DNA from: Syntrophomonadaceae bacterium
GTDB lineage: Bacteria; Bacillota; Dethiobacteria; SKNC01
Direction of reading: 5' to 3'
DNA length: 22,357 nucleotides
Assembly (NCBI GenBank): GCA_003555415.1
Contig: PWHX01000027.1
Span: 1 to 22,357, forward strand
A program made the position numbers and the translations under genes. Positions 14,699 to 21,342 of the stretch are shown here, one piece after another (positions within the stretch are counted from its first letter, which is position 1; each line of letters starts with the position of its first letter). The notes beneath the pieces are model-generated. The model saw nothing but the letters and a program-made list of their open reading frames with translations. It ran no database searches and was not told the DNA's origin.

Positions 14699-16522
14699 AT
14701 GGAATATTTCGTTCCGGAGGAAACTATAGAAGAAATCAGAGGATGCTTTAACCTGGTTGACATAATCTCTGATTATACCAAGTTAAAAAAGTCCGGGCGG
14801 AATTACATGGGTTTGTGTCCTTTTCATTCTGAAAAAACTCCGTCCTTTACTGTATCCTCAGAGAGACAGTTGTATCATTGTTTTGGCTGTGGAGCAGGAG
14901 GAAATTTGTTTACTTTTATAATGTCTATGGAAAACCTTTCTTTTATGGAAGCAGTCAGGTTATTGGCGGAGCGGGCAGGAGTATCGCTGCCTGAAAGAAA
15001 GCTATCTAGAGAAGAAAAGAAAGTAAAGGTTATCAGTGAAGAACTGCTTAAAATTAATGATTTAAGCATGAAGTATTTTCAGAGTGTTCTTTTTAAAACT
15101 GATGTTGGCAAAAAGGCTTTAAGTTACCTTAAAGAAAGAGGATTGCAGGAGCAAGCAATAAAGAAATTTCATATTGGATTTTCCCCGCCTTCCTGGGATA
15201 GTTTGAAAAAATTTTTAAAAAATAAGGGCTTTTCAGAAAGCAGTATAGAAAAAGCGGGATTAATAGTGCTCCGATCGGATAAGAGCGGTTATTATGATCG
15301 ATTTCGAAACCGCATAATGTTTCCTATTTTTAGCCAGCATAATCAGGCAATAGGTTTCGGCGGAAGAGTTATAGATGATTCACAACCCAAGTATTTGAAT
15401 TCGCCCGAAACACCTGTCTACAACAAAAGAAAGAATCTTTATGCCCTCAACTTTGCCCGCTTTAAAATGAGAGAGAAGGATGAAATAGTTATTTTTGAGG
15501 GATATTTGGATGTAATTACTGCTTTTCAAAATGGATTGGAAAACTGTGCGGCTTCATTGGGAACAAGTTTGACAGAGGAGCAGGCAAAGGTTTTAAGGAG
15601 GAATGCTTCTAGGGTTATTATTGCTTATGATTCTGATACTGCCGGTGAGTCTGCTGCCTGGCGAGGGATGGATATTTTATCTTCTGCAGGTTGTAGGGTT
15701 AAGGTGGCTCAGATGCCTAAAGATCAGGATCCCGATGAATTTATAAGAAAAAGAGGAATAACTGTTTTTAATACAGAAATAATACAGAAAGCATTACCTT
15801 TGGTTGATTATAAGCTGGAAAAGATTCATGAGAGTACCGGTAATTCAACCTTTAATACACCGGAGGAAAAAATATCTTATTTAAACAAAGTTTTACCAGT
15901 TTTGGCAGATATAAAAAATAATGTTGAGTTAGAATTATATCTGCAGAAAGTTAGCAATCAAATTGGAGTTGATCTTAATACTTTAAAATCTGAATTAAAA
16001 AAATACAAACTTAAGAAAAATAAAAAAAGTAGGGGATCAGCTCAAGATGATATTGTTCCTTTAAAGAAAGCTTTAAAGCCTCCGGCGGCTGAGAAACAAT
16101 TATTAATTTTAATGCTTAAGTCAAAAGAATCTGTTGAGGAAGTTAAAAAACATTTAGATGCCAGTGATTTTATTTTTGAGCCTTACAGGTTAATTGTTGA
16201 AAAGCTTTATGCTTTAAAGGATAAAAACAGTGATTACTCAATTAATTCTTTTTTGGATTTGTTTACCGATTCTGAAACAAAGAAAATGATAGTAAGCTTA
16301 ACCATGGCAGATAATATAGATTTGGATAATTGCGAAAAGGTGATTACTGACTGTGTGAAAAAAATAAAAAGGTACCAATTAAGCTTAAAGAGGAAAGAAA
16401 TAGAAGGAAAAATACAGGAAATGGATAAAGAGCGAGACGCAGGGGAAATTAGAAAACTTTTAGAAAAATGGTCGGAATTGAAGCGTCTCGAGAAAGATAT
16501 TGTGCCTTATAGAAGGGAGTAG
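14699..16522 (+). CDS. dnaG: DNA primase
   Basis: DnaG lays down the RNA primers for DNA replication and works with the DnaB-type helicase. The 607-residue protein has the N-terminal CHC2 zinc site (C40, H43, C61, C64), then the primase core with the TOPRIM residues E267 (IFEGYLD) and D311/D313 (AYDSDTAGES). A lysine-rich linker (about 435-460) leads to a C-terminal helical helicase-interaction domain. The ATG has AGGTGG four to five bases upstream. rpoD starts 6 bases after its stop, the normal primase-sigma arrangement. The C-terminal half has more A+T than the core, which is usual for this poorly conserved domain. Confidence 0.98.
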   Translation: MEYFVPEETIEEIRGCFNLVDIISDYTKLKKSGRNYMGLCPFHSEKTPSFTVSSERQLYHCFGCGAGGNLFTFIMSMENLSFMEAVRLLAERAGVSLPERKLSREEKKVKVISEELLKINDLSMKYFQSVLFKTDVGKKALSYLKERGLQEQAIKKFHIGFSPPSWDSLKKFLKNKGFSESSIEKAGLIVLRSDKSGYYDRFRNRIMFPIFSQHNQAIGFGGRVIDDSQPKYLNSPETPVYNKRKNLYALNFARFKMREKDEIVIFEGYLDVITAFQNGLENCAASLGTSLTEEQAKVLRRNASRVIIAYDSDTAGESAAWRGMDILSSAGCRVKVAQMPKDQDPDEFIRKRGITVFNTEIIQKALPLVDYKLEKIHESTGNSTFNTPEEKISYLNKVLPVLADIKNNVELELYLQKVSNQIGVDLNTLKSELKKYKLKKNKKSRGSAQDDIVPLKKALKPPAAEKQLLILMLKSKESVEEVKKHLDASDFIFEPYRLIVEKLYALKDKNSDYSINSFLDLFTDSETKKMIVSLTMADNIDLDNCEKVITDCVKKIKRYQLSLKRKEIEGKIQEMDKERDAGEIRKLLEKWSELKRLEKDIVPYRRE

Positions 16523-16528
16523 TAGACT

Positions 16529-17629
16529 ATGGAAGGTAGAAAAAAAGATTTAAAAAATCTTCAAAATACCTTGGTAGAAAAAGGAAAAAAACGGGGAACA
16601 CTGACTTATAGAGAGATTATGGAGTATTTACAGGACCATGAATTGTCTACGGAAGAAATTGACGAGTTTTACGATAGATTGGCCAATTTAGGCATTGATG
16701 TGGTAGATGAATTAACAGGGGGTACTAACAAGGTAGTATCGGAAAGTGTAGAAAAAGAAGAAATTGCAGGCGAGATAGACCTGACAGTTTTAGAAGGTGT
16801 AACTGTTAACGATCCGGTTAGAATGTATCTTAAGGAAATTGGGAAGGTGCCTCTTCTTACTTCTGAAGAAGAAGTCAGGCTGGCTAAAGCCATGGAACAA
16901 GGCGATGAAGAGTCCAAAAGAAAATTAGTAGAAGCTAATCTGCGTTTAGTGGTAAGCATTGCTAAAAAATATGTAGGCAGGGGTATGCAGTTTCTTGATT
17001 TAATCCAGGAAGGCAACCTGGGTCTTATAAAGGCTGTGGAAAAGTTTGATTGGAGAAAAGGTTATAAGTTCAGCACCTATGCAACCTGGTGGATCCGTCA
17101 GGCTATAACCCGGGCGATTGCTGATCAGGCCCGGACTATAAGAATTCCTGTTCATATGGTAGAAACAATAAATAAGCTTATCAGAGTTTCTCGACAGCTG
17201 GTACAGGAATTAGGCAGGGAACCTTCTCCTGAAGAAATTGCTCACGAAATGGATATTGGTGAAGATAAGGTGAGGGAAATCTTAAAGATAGCCCAGGAAC
17301 CGGTATCTTTGGAAACTCCCATAGGTGAAGAAGATGATAGCCACTTGGGAGATTTCATAGAGGACCAGGATGTTCAGGCCCCGGCGGATGCTGCAGCCTT
17401 TGAGCTTCTTAAAGAGCAGCTAAAAGGTGTCCTGGATACCTTAACCCCAAGGGAAGAAAAAGTTTTAAGGCTGCGTTTTGGGCTGGATGATGGTCATTCC
17501 AGGACCCTTGAAGAAGTGGGCCAGGTATTTGGTGTTACCAGAGAGAGAATAAGGCAGATAGAAGCTAAAGCCTTGAGAAAACTGCGACACCCAATGAGAA
17601 GTAAGAGGCTTAAAGATTATTTGGAATAA
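16529..17629 (+). CDS. rpoD: RNA polymerase primary sigma factor SigA (RpoD)
   Basis: The 366-residue length is typical for the primary sigma factor of Firmicutes. A region 1.1-like N-terminus precedes region 1.2 (DPVRMYLKEIGKVPLLT). Region 2 (NLRLVVSIAKKYVGRGMQFL ... KFSTYATWWIRQAI) contains the core-binding and -10-recognition helices. Region 3 (EEIAHEMDIGEDKVREIL) and region 4.2 (TLEEVGQVFGVTRERIRQIE) follow, the last being the -35-recognition helix-turn-helix. It is co-transcribed with dnaG. A hairpin formed by GGAATAAAG and CTTTATTCC (17623-17650) spans its stop codon. Confidence 0.98.
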   Translation: MEGRKKDLKNLQNTLVEKGKKRGTLTYREIMEYLQDHELSTEEIDEFYDRLANLGIDVVDELTGGTNKVVSESVEKEEIAGEIDLTVLEGVTVNDPVRMYLKEIGKVPLLTSEEEVRLAKAMEQGDEESKRKLVEANLRLVVSIAKKYVGRGMQFLDLIQEGNLGLIKAVEKFDWRKGYKFSTYATWWIRQAITRAIADQARTIRIPVHMVETINKLIRVSRQLVQELGREPSPEEIAHEMDIGEDKVREILKIAQEPVSLETPIGEEDDSHLGDFIEDQDVQAPADAAAFELLKEQLKGVLDTLTPREEKVLRLRFGLDDGHSRTLEEVGQVFGVTRERIRQIEAKALRKLRHPMRSKRLKDYLE

Positions 17630-17650
17630 AGTAAATAATTGCTTTATTCC
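17623..17650 (+). terminator. Hairpin spanning the rpoD stop codon
   Basis: GGAATAAAG (17623-17631) pairs perfectly with CTTTATTCC (17642-17650) across a ten-base loop. The TAA stop lies inside the left arm. No T run follows, so it may stabilise the 3' end or act as a weak terminator before the tRNA promoter. Confidence 0.45.
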
Positions 17651-17657
17651 TGGGGTC

Positions 17658-17686
17658 TTGACTTAATGTTAATTTTCTTTTATAAT
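17658..17686 (+). promoter_or_regulatory. Strong promoter of the tRNA cluster
   Basis: TTGACT (17658-17663, 5/6) and a perfect TATAAT (17681-17686) are exactly 17 bases apart. The start would lie near 17693, about 12 bases before the first tRNA. Confidence 0.88.
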
Positions 17687-17704
17687 CTATATGTGAAACA
17701 GAGT

Positions 17705-17779
17705 TCCTCAGTAGCTCAATGGTGGAGCAACCGGCTGTTAACCGGTAGGCTGCAGGTTCGAGTCCTGCCTGGGGAGCCA
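17705..17779 (+). tRNA. tRNA-Asn (GTT)
   Basis: The full cloverleaf is visible: acceptor TCCTCAG/CTGGGGA, D stem GCTC/GAGC, anticodon stem ACCGG/CCGGT with loop CTGTTAA, and T stem GCAGG/CCTGC with TTCGAGT. Discriminator G and an encoded CCA complete it. The position 21 base of the D loop is G where A is usual. Confidence 0.97.
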
Positions 17780-17785
17780 AATTAA

Positions 17786-17860
17786 GGGCCCATAGCTCAA
17801 CGGTGGAGCTGCCGGCTCATAACCGGTAGGTTGCAGGTTCAAATCCTGCTGGGCCCACCA
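17786..17860 (+). tRNA. tRNA with CAT anticodon (Ile2 or elongator Met)
   Basis: Acceptor GGGCCCA/TGGGCCC, D stem GCTC/GAGC, anticodon loop CTCATAA, T stem GCAGG/CCTGC, and an encoded ACCA end. The G1-C72 pair argues against initiator tRNA. C4-G69 and C5-G68 are the pairs that E. coli TilS uses to select tRNA-Ile2 for lysidine modification, so Ile2 is a serious candidate beside elongator Met. Its body is 47/55 identical to the tRNA-Asn six bases upstream. Confidence 0.93.
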
Positions 17861-17872
17861 TTTTATTTATAA

Positions 17873-17947
17873 GGCCCCTTGGTCAAGTGGTTAAGACACC
17901 GGCCTTTCACGCCGGTAACAGGGGTTCGAATCCCCTAGGGGTCACCA
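17873..17947 (+). tRNA. tRNA-Glu (TTC)
   Basis: Acceptor GGCCCCT/AGGGGTC, with one G-T pair at 2-71. The anticodon stem CCGGC/GCCGG carries loop CTTTCAC (anticodon TTC). T arm GGGGTTCGAATCCCC and an encoded ACCA end are present. Confidence 0.96.
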
Positions 17948-17948
17948 G

Positions 17949-18024
17949 GGGCGAATAGCTCAGCTGGGAGAGCACCTGCCTTACAAGCAGGGGGTCACAG
18001 GTTCAAGCCCTGTTTCGCCCACCA
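17949..18024 (+). tRNA. tRNA-Val (TAC)
   Basis: Acceptor GGGCGAA/TTCGCCC, D stem GCTC/GAGC, and anticodon stem CCTGC/GCAGG with loop CTTACAA (anticodon TAC). The T arm and an encoded ACCA end are intact. Only one base separates it from tRNA-Glu. Confidence 0.97.
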
Positions 18025-18037
18025 TATATTAAATATT

Positions 18038-18061
18038 AAGCACCCTGAAAGGGTGCTTTTT
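18038..18061 (+). terminator. Terminator of the tRNA operon
   Basis: AAGCACCCT (18038-18046) pairs perfectly with AGGGTGCTT (18050-18058) around a GAA loop, ending in a run of five T. Confidence 0.92.
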
Positions 18062-18108
18062 ATATAAAAGAAAAGGATATTAATAAATTTGTGAAGAATT
18101 AGATAGAA

Positions 18109-18114
18109 TATAAT
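18109..18114 (+). promoter_or_regulatory. Candidate -10 box for the trmK operon
   Basis: A perfect TATAAT lies between the tRNA terminator and the trmK leader. No good -35 is found at 16-18 bases; a TTGTGA upstream is only 14 bases away. Confidence 0.35.
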
Positions 18115-18160
18115 GATATGCAATTTTATATCCTGTGTAGAGGAGGGAAGGGTATATTTT

Positions 18161-18196
18161 TTGTCTGGTTATTTCATACCGTATGCCCTTGAATAA
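18161..18196 (+). CDS. Putative 11-codon leader minicistron before trmK
   Basis: A TTG at 18161 follows the strong GGAGGGAAGGG site (about 18142-18152) at good spacing and opens an 11-codon frame (MSGYFIPYALE) ending at TAA 18194-18196. Its stop lies two bases before the trmK ATG at 18199, which has no clear ribosome binding site of its own. The arrangement suggests termination-reinitiation coupling. The peptide itself matches nothing recognised. Confidence 0.4.
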   Translation: MSGYFIPYALE

Positions 18197-18198
18197 TA

Positions 18199-18900
18199 AT
18201 GAAGCTAACTCCCCGACTGAAGGCCCTGGCTTCCCTTGTTCCTTTAAATAAAGCAGCCGCTGACATAGGAACTGATCACGGATATCTTGCTGCTTACCTG
18301 GTCAGACATAATTTATGTCCGTATGTAATAGCGGGAGATAAAAACGAAAAACCTTTAGGAAAAGCAAGAGATTCGGTAAGGGCTCTAAAGCTGGAGGGAA
18401 AAGTGTTAATAAGACTGGGAGACGGACTGGAAGTTATCCAGGAAAGTGATCAAGTTAAAGTTATTATCATCGCCGGAATGGGAGGTAAAACTATTTGCAG
18501 TATACTGGATGATGGTTGGGAGAAATTAAAAGGTGTAGATATTTTAATTTTACAGCCTATGGTAGACATATGGTTGGTTCGTCGCTGGATAATAGAAAGA
18601 GGATTCAGGATTAAAGAAGAGAAGCTTGCCAAAGAAGGAGATCAAATATATGAAATCATTAAAGCCGGACCGGGGGAACAGGGACCCCTGGATGATCTGC
18701 AGTTAGAACTGGGCCCAAAACTATTAGAAAAAAGAGACCCCTTGATAAGACCATACTTACTGAGAAAATTAAGAAAATGTAAAAAGGTAATGGAAAGTTT
18801 TAAAAAATCAAAGCAGGAGATTGACCCTAAAAAATATAATTATTGGAACAGGTTAACATGTAAGATAGAGGAGGAACTTAGATGCTTGCAAGAAAAATAA
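18199..18900 (+). CDS. trmK: tRNA (adenine(22)-N1)-methyltransferase TrmK
   Basis: TrmK methylates A22 in the D arm of tRNAs using S-adenosylmethionine. The 233-residue protein has the Rossmann SAM motif ADIGTDHGYLAAYL at 21-34 and the family block IIIAGMGGKTI around 89-99, followed by LQPM. An in-frame TGA at 18190-18192 excludes longer forms, so ATG 18199 is the start despite the lack of a good ribosome binding site. nif3 overlaps its end by 19 bases; this trmK-nif3 pair after rpoD is common in Firmicutes. Confidence 0.95.
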   Translation: MKLTPRLKALASLVPLNKAAADIGTDHGYLAAYLVRHNLCPYVIAGDKNEKPLGKARDSVRALKLEGKVLIRLGDGLEVIQESDQVKVIIIAGMGGKTICSILDDGWEKLKGVDILILQPMVDIWLVRRWIIERGFRIKEEKLAKEGDQIYEIIKAGPGEQGPLDDLQLELGPKLLEKRDPLIRPYLLRKLRKCKKVMESFKKSKQEIDPKKYNYWNRLTCKIEEELRCLQEK

Positions 18901-19997
18901 TTAAATGCCTGGAGGAATTGGCACCTCCCTATCTGGCTCTCAAGGAAGATCCTACAGGTTTACAGGTGGGAACCTTAAAAAAAGAGGTAACCAATATTCT
19001 GGTGTCCCTGGACGTAAACAAAAATGTTCTCCAGGAGGCAGTGGATAAAGGGGCAAACTTAATTATTACTCATCATCCTTTGATTTTTGATCCTTTAAAA
19101 AGGGTTGAACCCGACAGTCCACTGGGCAGCCTGATATACAAAGCTATAAAAGAAGATATAACCATTTATTCACTCCATACCAACCTGGATGTGGCCGAAG
19201 AGGGGGTTAACCGGAGGCTGGCAGAACTTTTAAGCCTAAAAAATGAAAGTGTTCTAAAGCCCACATATACTCAAAATCTTTATAAAATAGCAGTTTTTGT
19301 GCCCCGGGGTTATGAAGAGCAGGTAAGGGAAGCAATGGCAGAGGCAGGAGCTGGTTGCATAGGAGATTACAGCCACTGTACCTTTACCCTGGAAGGGACA
19401 GGAACCTTTAAACCCCTGGAGGGATCTAATCCTTTCATAGGGGAGAAAGGAAAGGTCGAGGAGGTAGCTGAGGTGCGGCTGGAAACTGTCATGACCGAAG
19501 AAGATAGAAGTAAGGTCATAGACAATATAGTTAAGGCTCATCCATATGAGGAAGTACCTTATGATCTTTATCTTTTGAGTAATAAAGGAAAGGTTTTCGG
19601 CCTGGGAAGGCTGGGAGTTTTACCAGAGGAAAGATCATTATCCAAAGTGGTTGAGGATATTAAAAAAGCCTTAAAGATAGATAAAATAAAGATTACAGGG
19701 TCCACGACCCAAAAGATAAAAAAAGTAGCTCTTTGTGGAGGCAGTGGGGGAAGGTTAATAGAAAAAGCAGCCTCGGAGGGAGCCCACTTGTATCTAACCA
19801 GTGATATAAAGTACCACGAGGCTTTAAAAGCTCTTGATTTAAATATAATAGTGGCAGATGCAGGTCATGATGCCACAGAAAGAATTATTGTTCCATATTT
19901 AGCTGACTACTTAAATAAAGAGTTAAGTAAGGATAGTAGTTTTATGAACAGTGTTATAGTCTCTGAAGTTAACACAAGTCCATGGGAAATTTGGTAA
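18882..19997 (+). CDS. Nif3-like dinuclear metal centre hexameric protein (YqfO type)
   Basis: The 371-residue protein has the Nif3/DUF34 metal residues H64-H65 (ITHHPLIF), D103 (HTNLDVAEEGVN) and H329/E333 (DAGHDATER). A PII/CutA-like domain is inserted in the middle (about 130-230), as in the long YqfO form. The family forms hexameric rings with two metals per subunit. A GTP cyclohydrolase-type label is often given, but the function is not settled. It starts inside the end of trmK with GGAGGAAC upstream. A terminator follows its stop at once. Confidence 0.93.
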   Translation: MLARKIIKCLEELAPPYLALKEDPTGLQVGTLKKEVTNILVSLDVNKNVLQEAVDKGANLIITHHPLIFDPLKRVEPDSPLGSLIYKAIKEDITIYSLHTNLDVAEEGVNRRLAELLSLKNESVLKPTYTQNLYKIAVFVPRGYEEQVREAMAEAGAGCIGDYSHCTFTLEGTGTFKPLEGSNPFIGEKGKVEEVAEVRLETVMTEEDRSKVIDNIVKAHPYEEVPYDLYLLSNKGKVFGLGRLGVLPEERSLSKVVEDIKKALKIDKIKITGSTTQKIKKVALCGGSGGRLIEKAASEGAHLYLTSDIKYHEALKALDLNIIVADAGHDATERIIVPYLADYLNKELSKDSSFMNSVIVSEVNTSPWEIW

Positions 19998-20033
19998 GAT
20001 AGACTTTTTTATAAGTCTGTCTTTTTATTTTTT
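19997..20033 (+). terminator. Terminator after the nif3-like gene
   Basis: AGATAGACTT (19997-20006) pairs with AAGTCTGTCT (20013-20022), with one T-G wobble, followed by TTTATTTTTT. The downstream gene starts only 18 bases later, so it may be partly read through. Confidence 0.8.
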
Positions 20034-20050
20034 AAGGGGGTGCAGATTAT

Positions 20051-20779
20051 TTGAGTAATATTGAGCTTTTAAAGGAACTGCAGGAAACAGAAAGGAATAT
20101 ACAAAAAATTAAGCAGCTTTACACGGACTTACAGTCTTCAAAAGAATTGGCAGATAAAAAAGACGGGCTAAATCGATCTAAAGTTTTCATTGAAAAGAAA
20201 GAAGAGGAGATAGTAACTGAGAAGAAAAAGCTCCGTCGCATGGAATTAAAAAACGAAACTATTGATGAAGAGCTTAATGAGATTAACTCAAGTTTATACG
20301 GGGGAGAAGTAAGCAATACTAAGGAATTACTACAGATGGAGAAAAAAATAAAAGTTTTATCCGGGGAGAAAGAAAGCTTGGAGGAACTTATTCTCAGTCA
20401 AATGGAAAAAATTGAAGAACATGAAAAAGAACTGGAAAAGGAAAAATTAAAGGAAAAAGAACAAAAGGCTGATTTAGAGAAATTAGTAGCCCGGATTAGA
20501 GAAGAAAGCAAAAAACTAAAATCAGATTATGATAACCTCAAAGAAGAAGCTGAAAAATTAAAGTCACAAATTCCTTTAGAGCAATTAGAAAGATATAAAA
20601 GATTAAAAAAATCATTAGGCTTTAATGTGGTGGCCGATGTTAATAATGGCATTTGCCTTGGCTGCCAGGTTTCCCTTTCTTCATCTTTAGTTGGAAGGTT
20701 ATATACTCCAGATATTGAGCTTAACTGTGAAAACTGTGGCAGGATATTACTTTTATCTAAAACTGGGAAAAAAGTATAG
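20051..20779 (+). CDS. Coiled-coil zinc-ribbon protein (COG1579/CT398-like)
   Basis: The 242-residue protein is a long, charged coiled coil (about 1-180, rich in Lys and Glu) ending in a C4 zinc ribbon: CLGC near residue 203 and CENC near residue 227. This matches the COG1579/CT398 family, conserved next to nif3-like genes and suggested to bind nucleic acids or act in secretion. The role is not established. The start is a TTG at 20051 with AAGGGGGTG at 20034-20042. The rnpB promoter begins just after its stop. Confidence 0.88.
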   Translation: MSNIELLKELQETERNIQKIKQLYTDLQSSKELADKKDGLNRSKVFIEKKEEEIVTEKKKLRRMELKNETIDEELNEINSSLYGGEVSNTKELLQMEKKIKVLSGEKESLEELILSQMEKIEEHEKELEKEKLKEKEQKADLEKLVARIREESKKLKSDYDNLKEEAEKLKSQIPLEQLERYKRLKKSLGFNVVADVNNGICLGCQVSLSSSLVGRLYTPDIELNCENCGRILLLSKTGKKV

Positions 20780-20783
20780 AGGC

Positions 20784-20812
20784 TTTAAAAACAGACGAAA
20801 ATATGTTATACT
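20784..20812 (+). promoter_or_regulatory. Promoter of rnpB
   Basis: TTTAAA (20784-20789, 4/6) and TATACT (20807-20812, 5/6) are 17 bases apart. The start near 20820 fits the 5' end of the RNase P RNA. Confidence 0.7.
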
Positions 20813-20823
20813 TGAAGCAAATC

Positions 20824-21189
20824 GAAGTAGACTGGATAATCGCGAGGACATGTCCGTAAGGAGGTTCTCGAGGAAAGTCCGAGCTCCGTAGGGCAGGGTG
20901 CTGGGTAACACCCAGTGGGGGCAACCCTAAGGAAAGTGCCACAGAAATATACCGCCTTGGTGCTGGAGGTTACAACCTCCAGCACGGGGTAAGGGTGCAA
21001 CGGTGCGGTAAGAGCGCACCAGCGGTTAGGTGACTAATCGGCTAGGTAAACCCCACCTGGAGCAAGACCAAATAGGAGAGGTATGAAGCGGCCCGCTGAT
21101 CTCTCGGGTTAGGTCGCTGGAGGTGTTAGGCAACTAACATCCTAGATAGATGATTATCTAAGACAGAACTCGGCTTACAGGTCTACTTC
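20824..21189 (+). ncRNA. rnpB: RNase P RNA, bacterial type A
   Basis: This is the catalytic RNA that removes 5' leaders from pre-tRNAs. The P1 helix closes exactly: GAAGTAGAC (20824-20832) with GTCTACTTC (21181-21189). Conserved core blocks are GAGGAAAGTCCGAGCTCC near the 5' side, CCACAGAAATATACCGCC, GGGTGCAACGGTGCGGTAAG, AAACCCCACCTGGAGCAAG and the 3' ACAGAACTCGGCTTACAG. The A-type layout is like that of E. coli rather than the B type of B. subtilis, which is normal for many Clostridia. Terminator and promoter flank it. Confidence 0.97.
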
Positions 21190-21203
21190 AAAACTTTACC
21201 ATA

Positions 21204-21231
21204 AACACTGCTTCTTTAAGCGGTGTTTTTT
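21204..21231 (+). terminator. Terminator of rnpB
   Basis: AACACTGCTT (21204-21213) pairs with AAGCGGTGTT (21218-21227) with one T-G wobble around CTTT, followed by a T run. Confidence 0.9.
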
Positions 21232-21268
21232 GTTTATGTGATGGCAAAATGCTGATAAAGTGTTATGT

Positions 21269-21296
21269 TTGCTATTAGTTTATGTTATAGTATATA
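21269..21296 (+). promoter_or_regulatory. Candidate promoter of selD
   Basis: TTGCTA (21269-21274) and TATATA (21291-21296) are 16 bases apart. An overlapping option is TTATGT (21263-21268) with TATAGT (21286-21291) at 17 bases. Confidence 0.45.
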
Positions 21297-21342
21297 TGGA
21301 TAAAATTTTATCCTTTTAATTTGTGCAAAGGGGGTTAATTGA

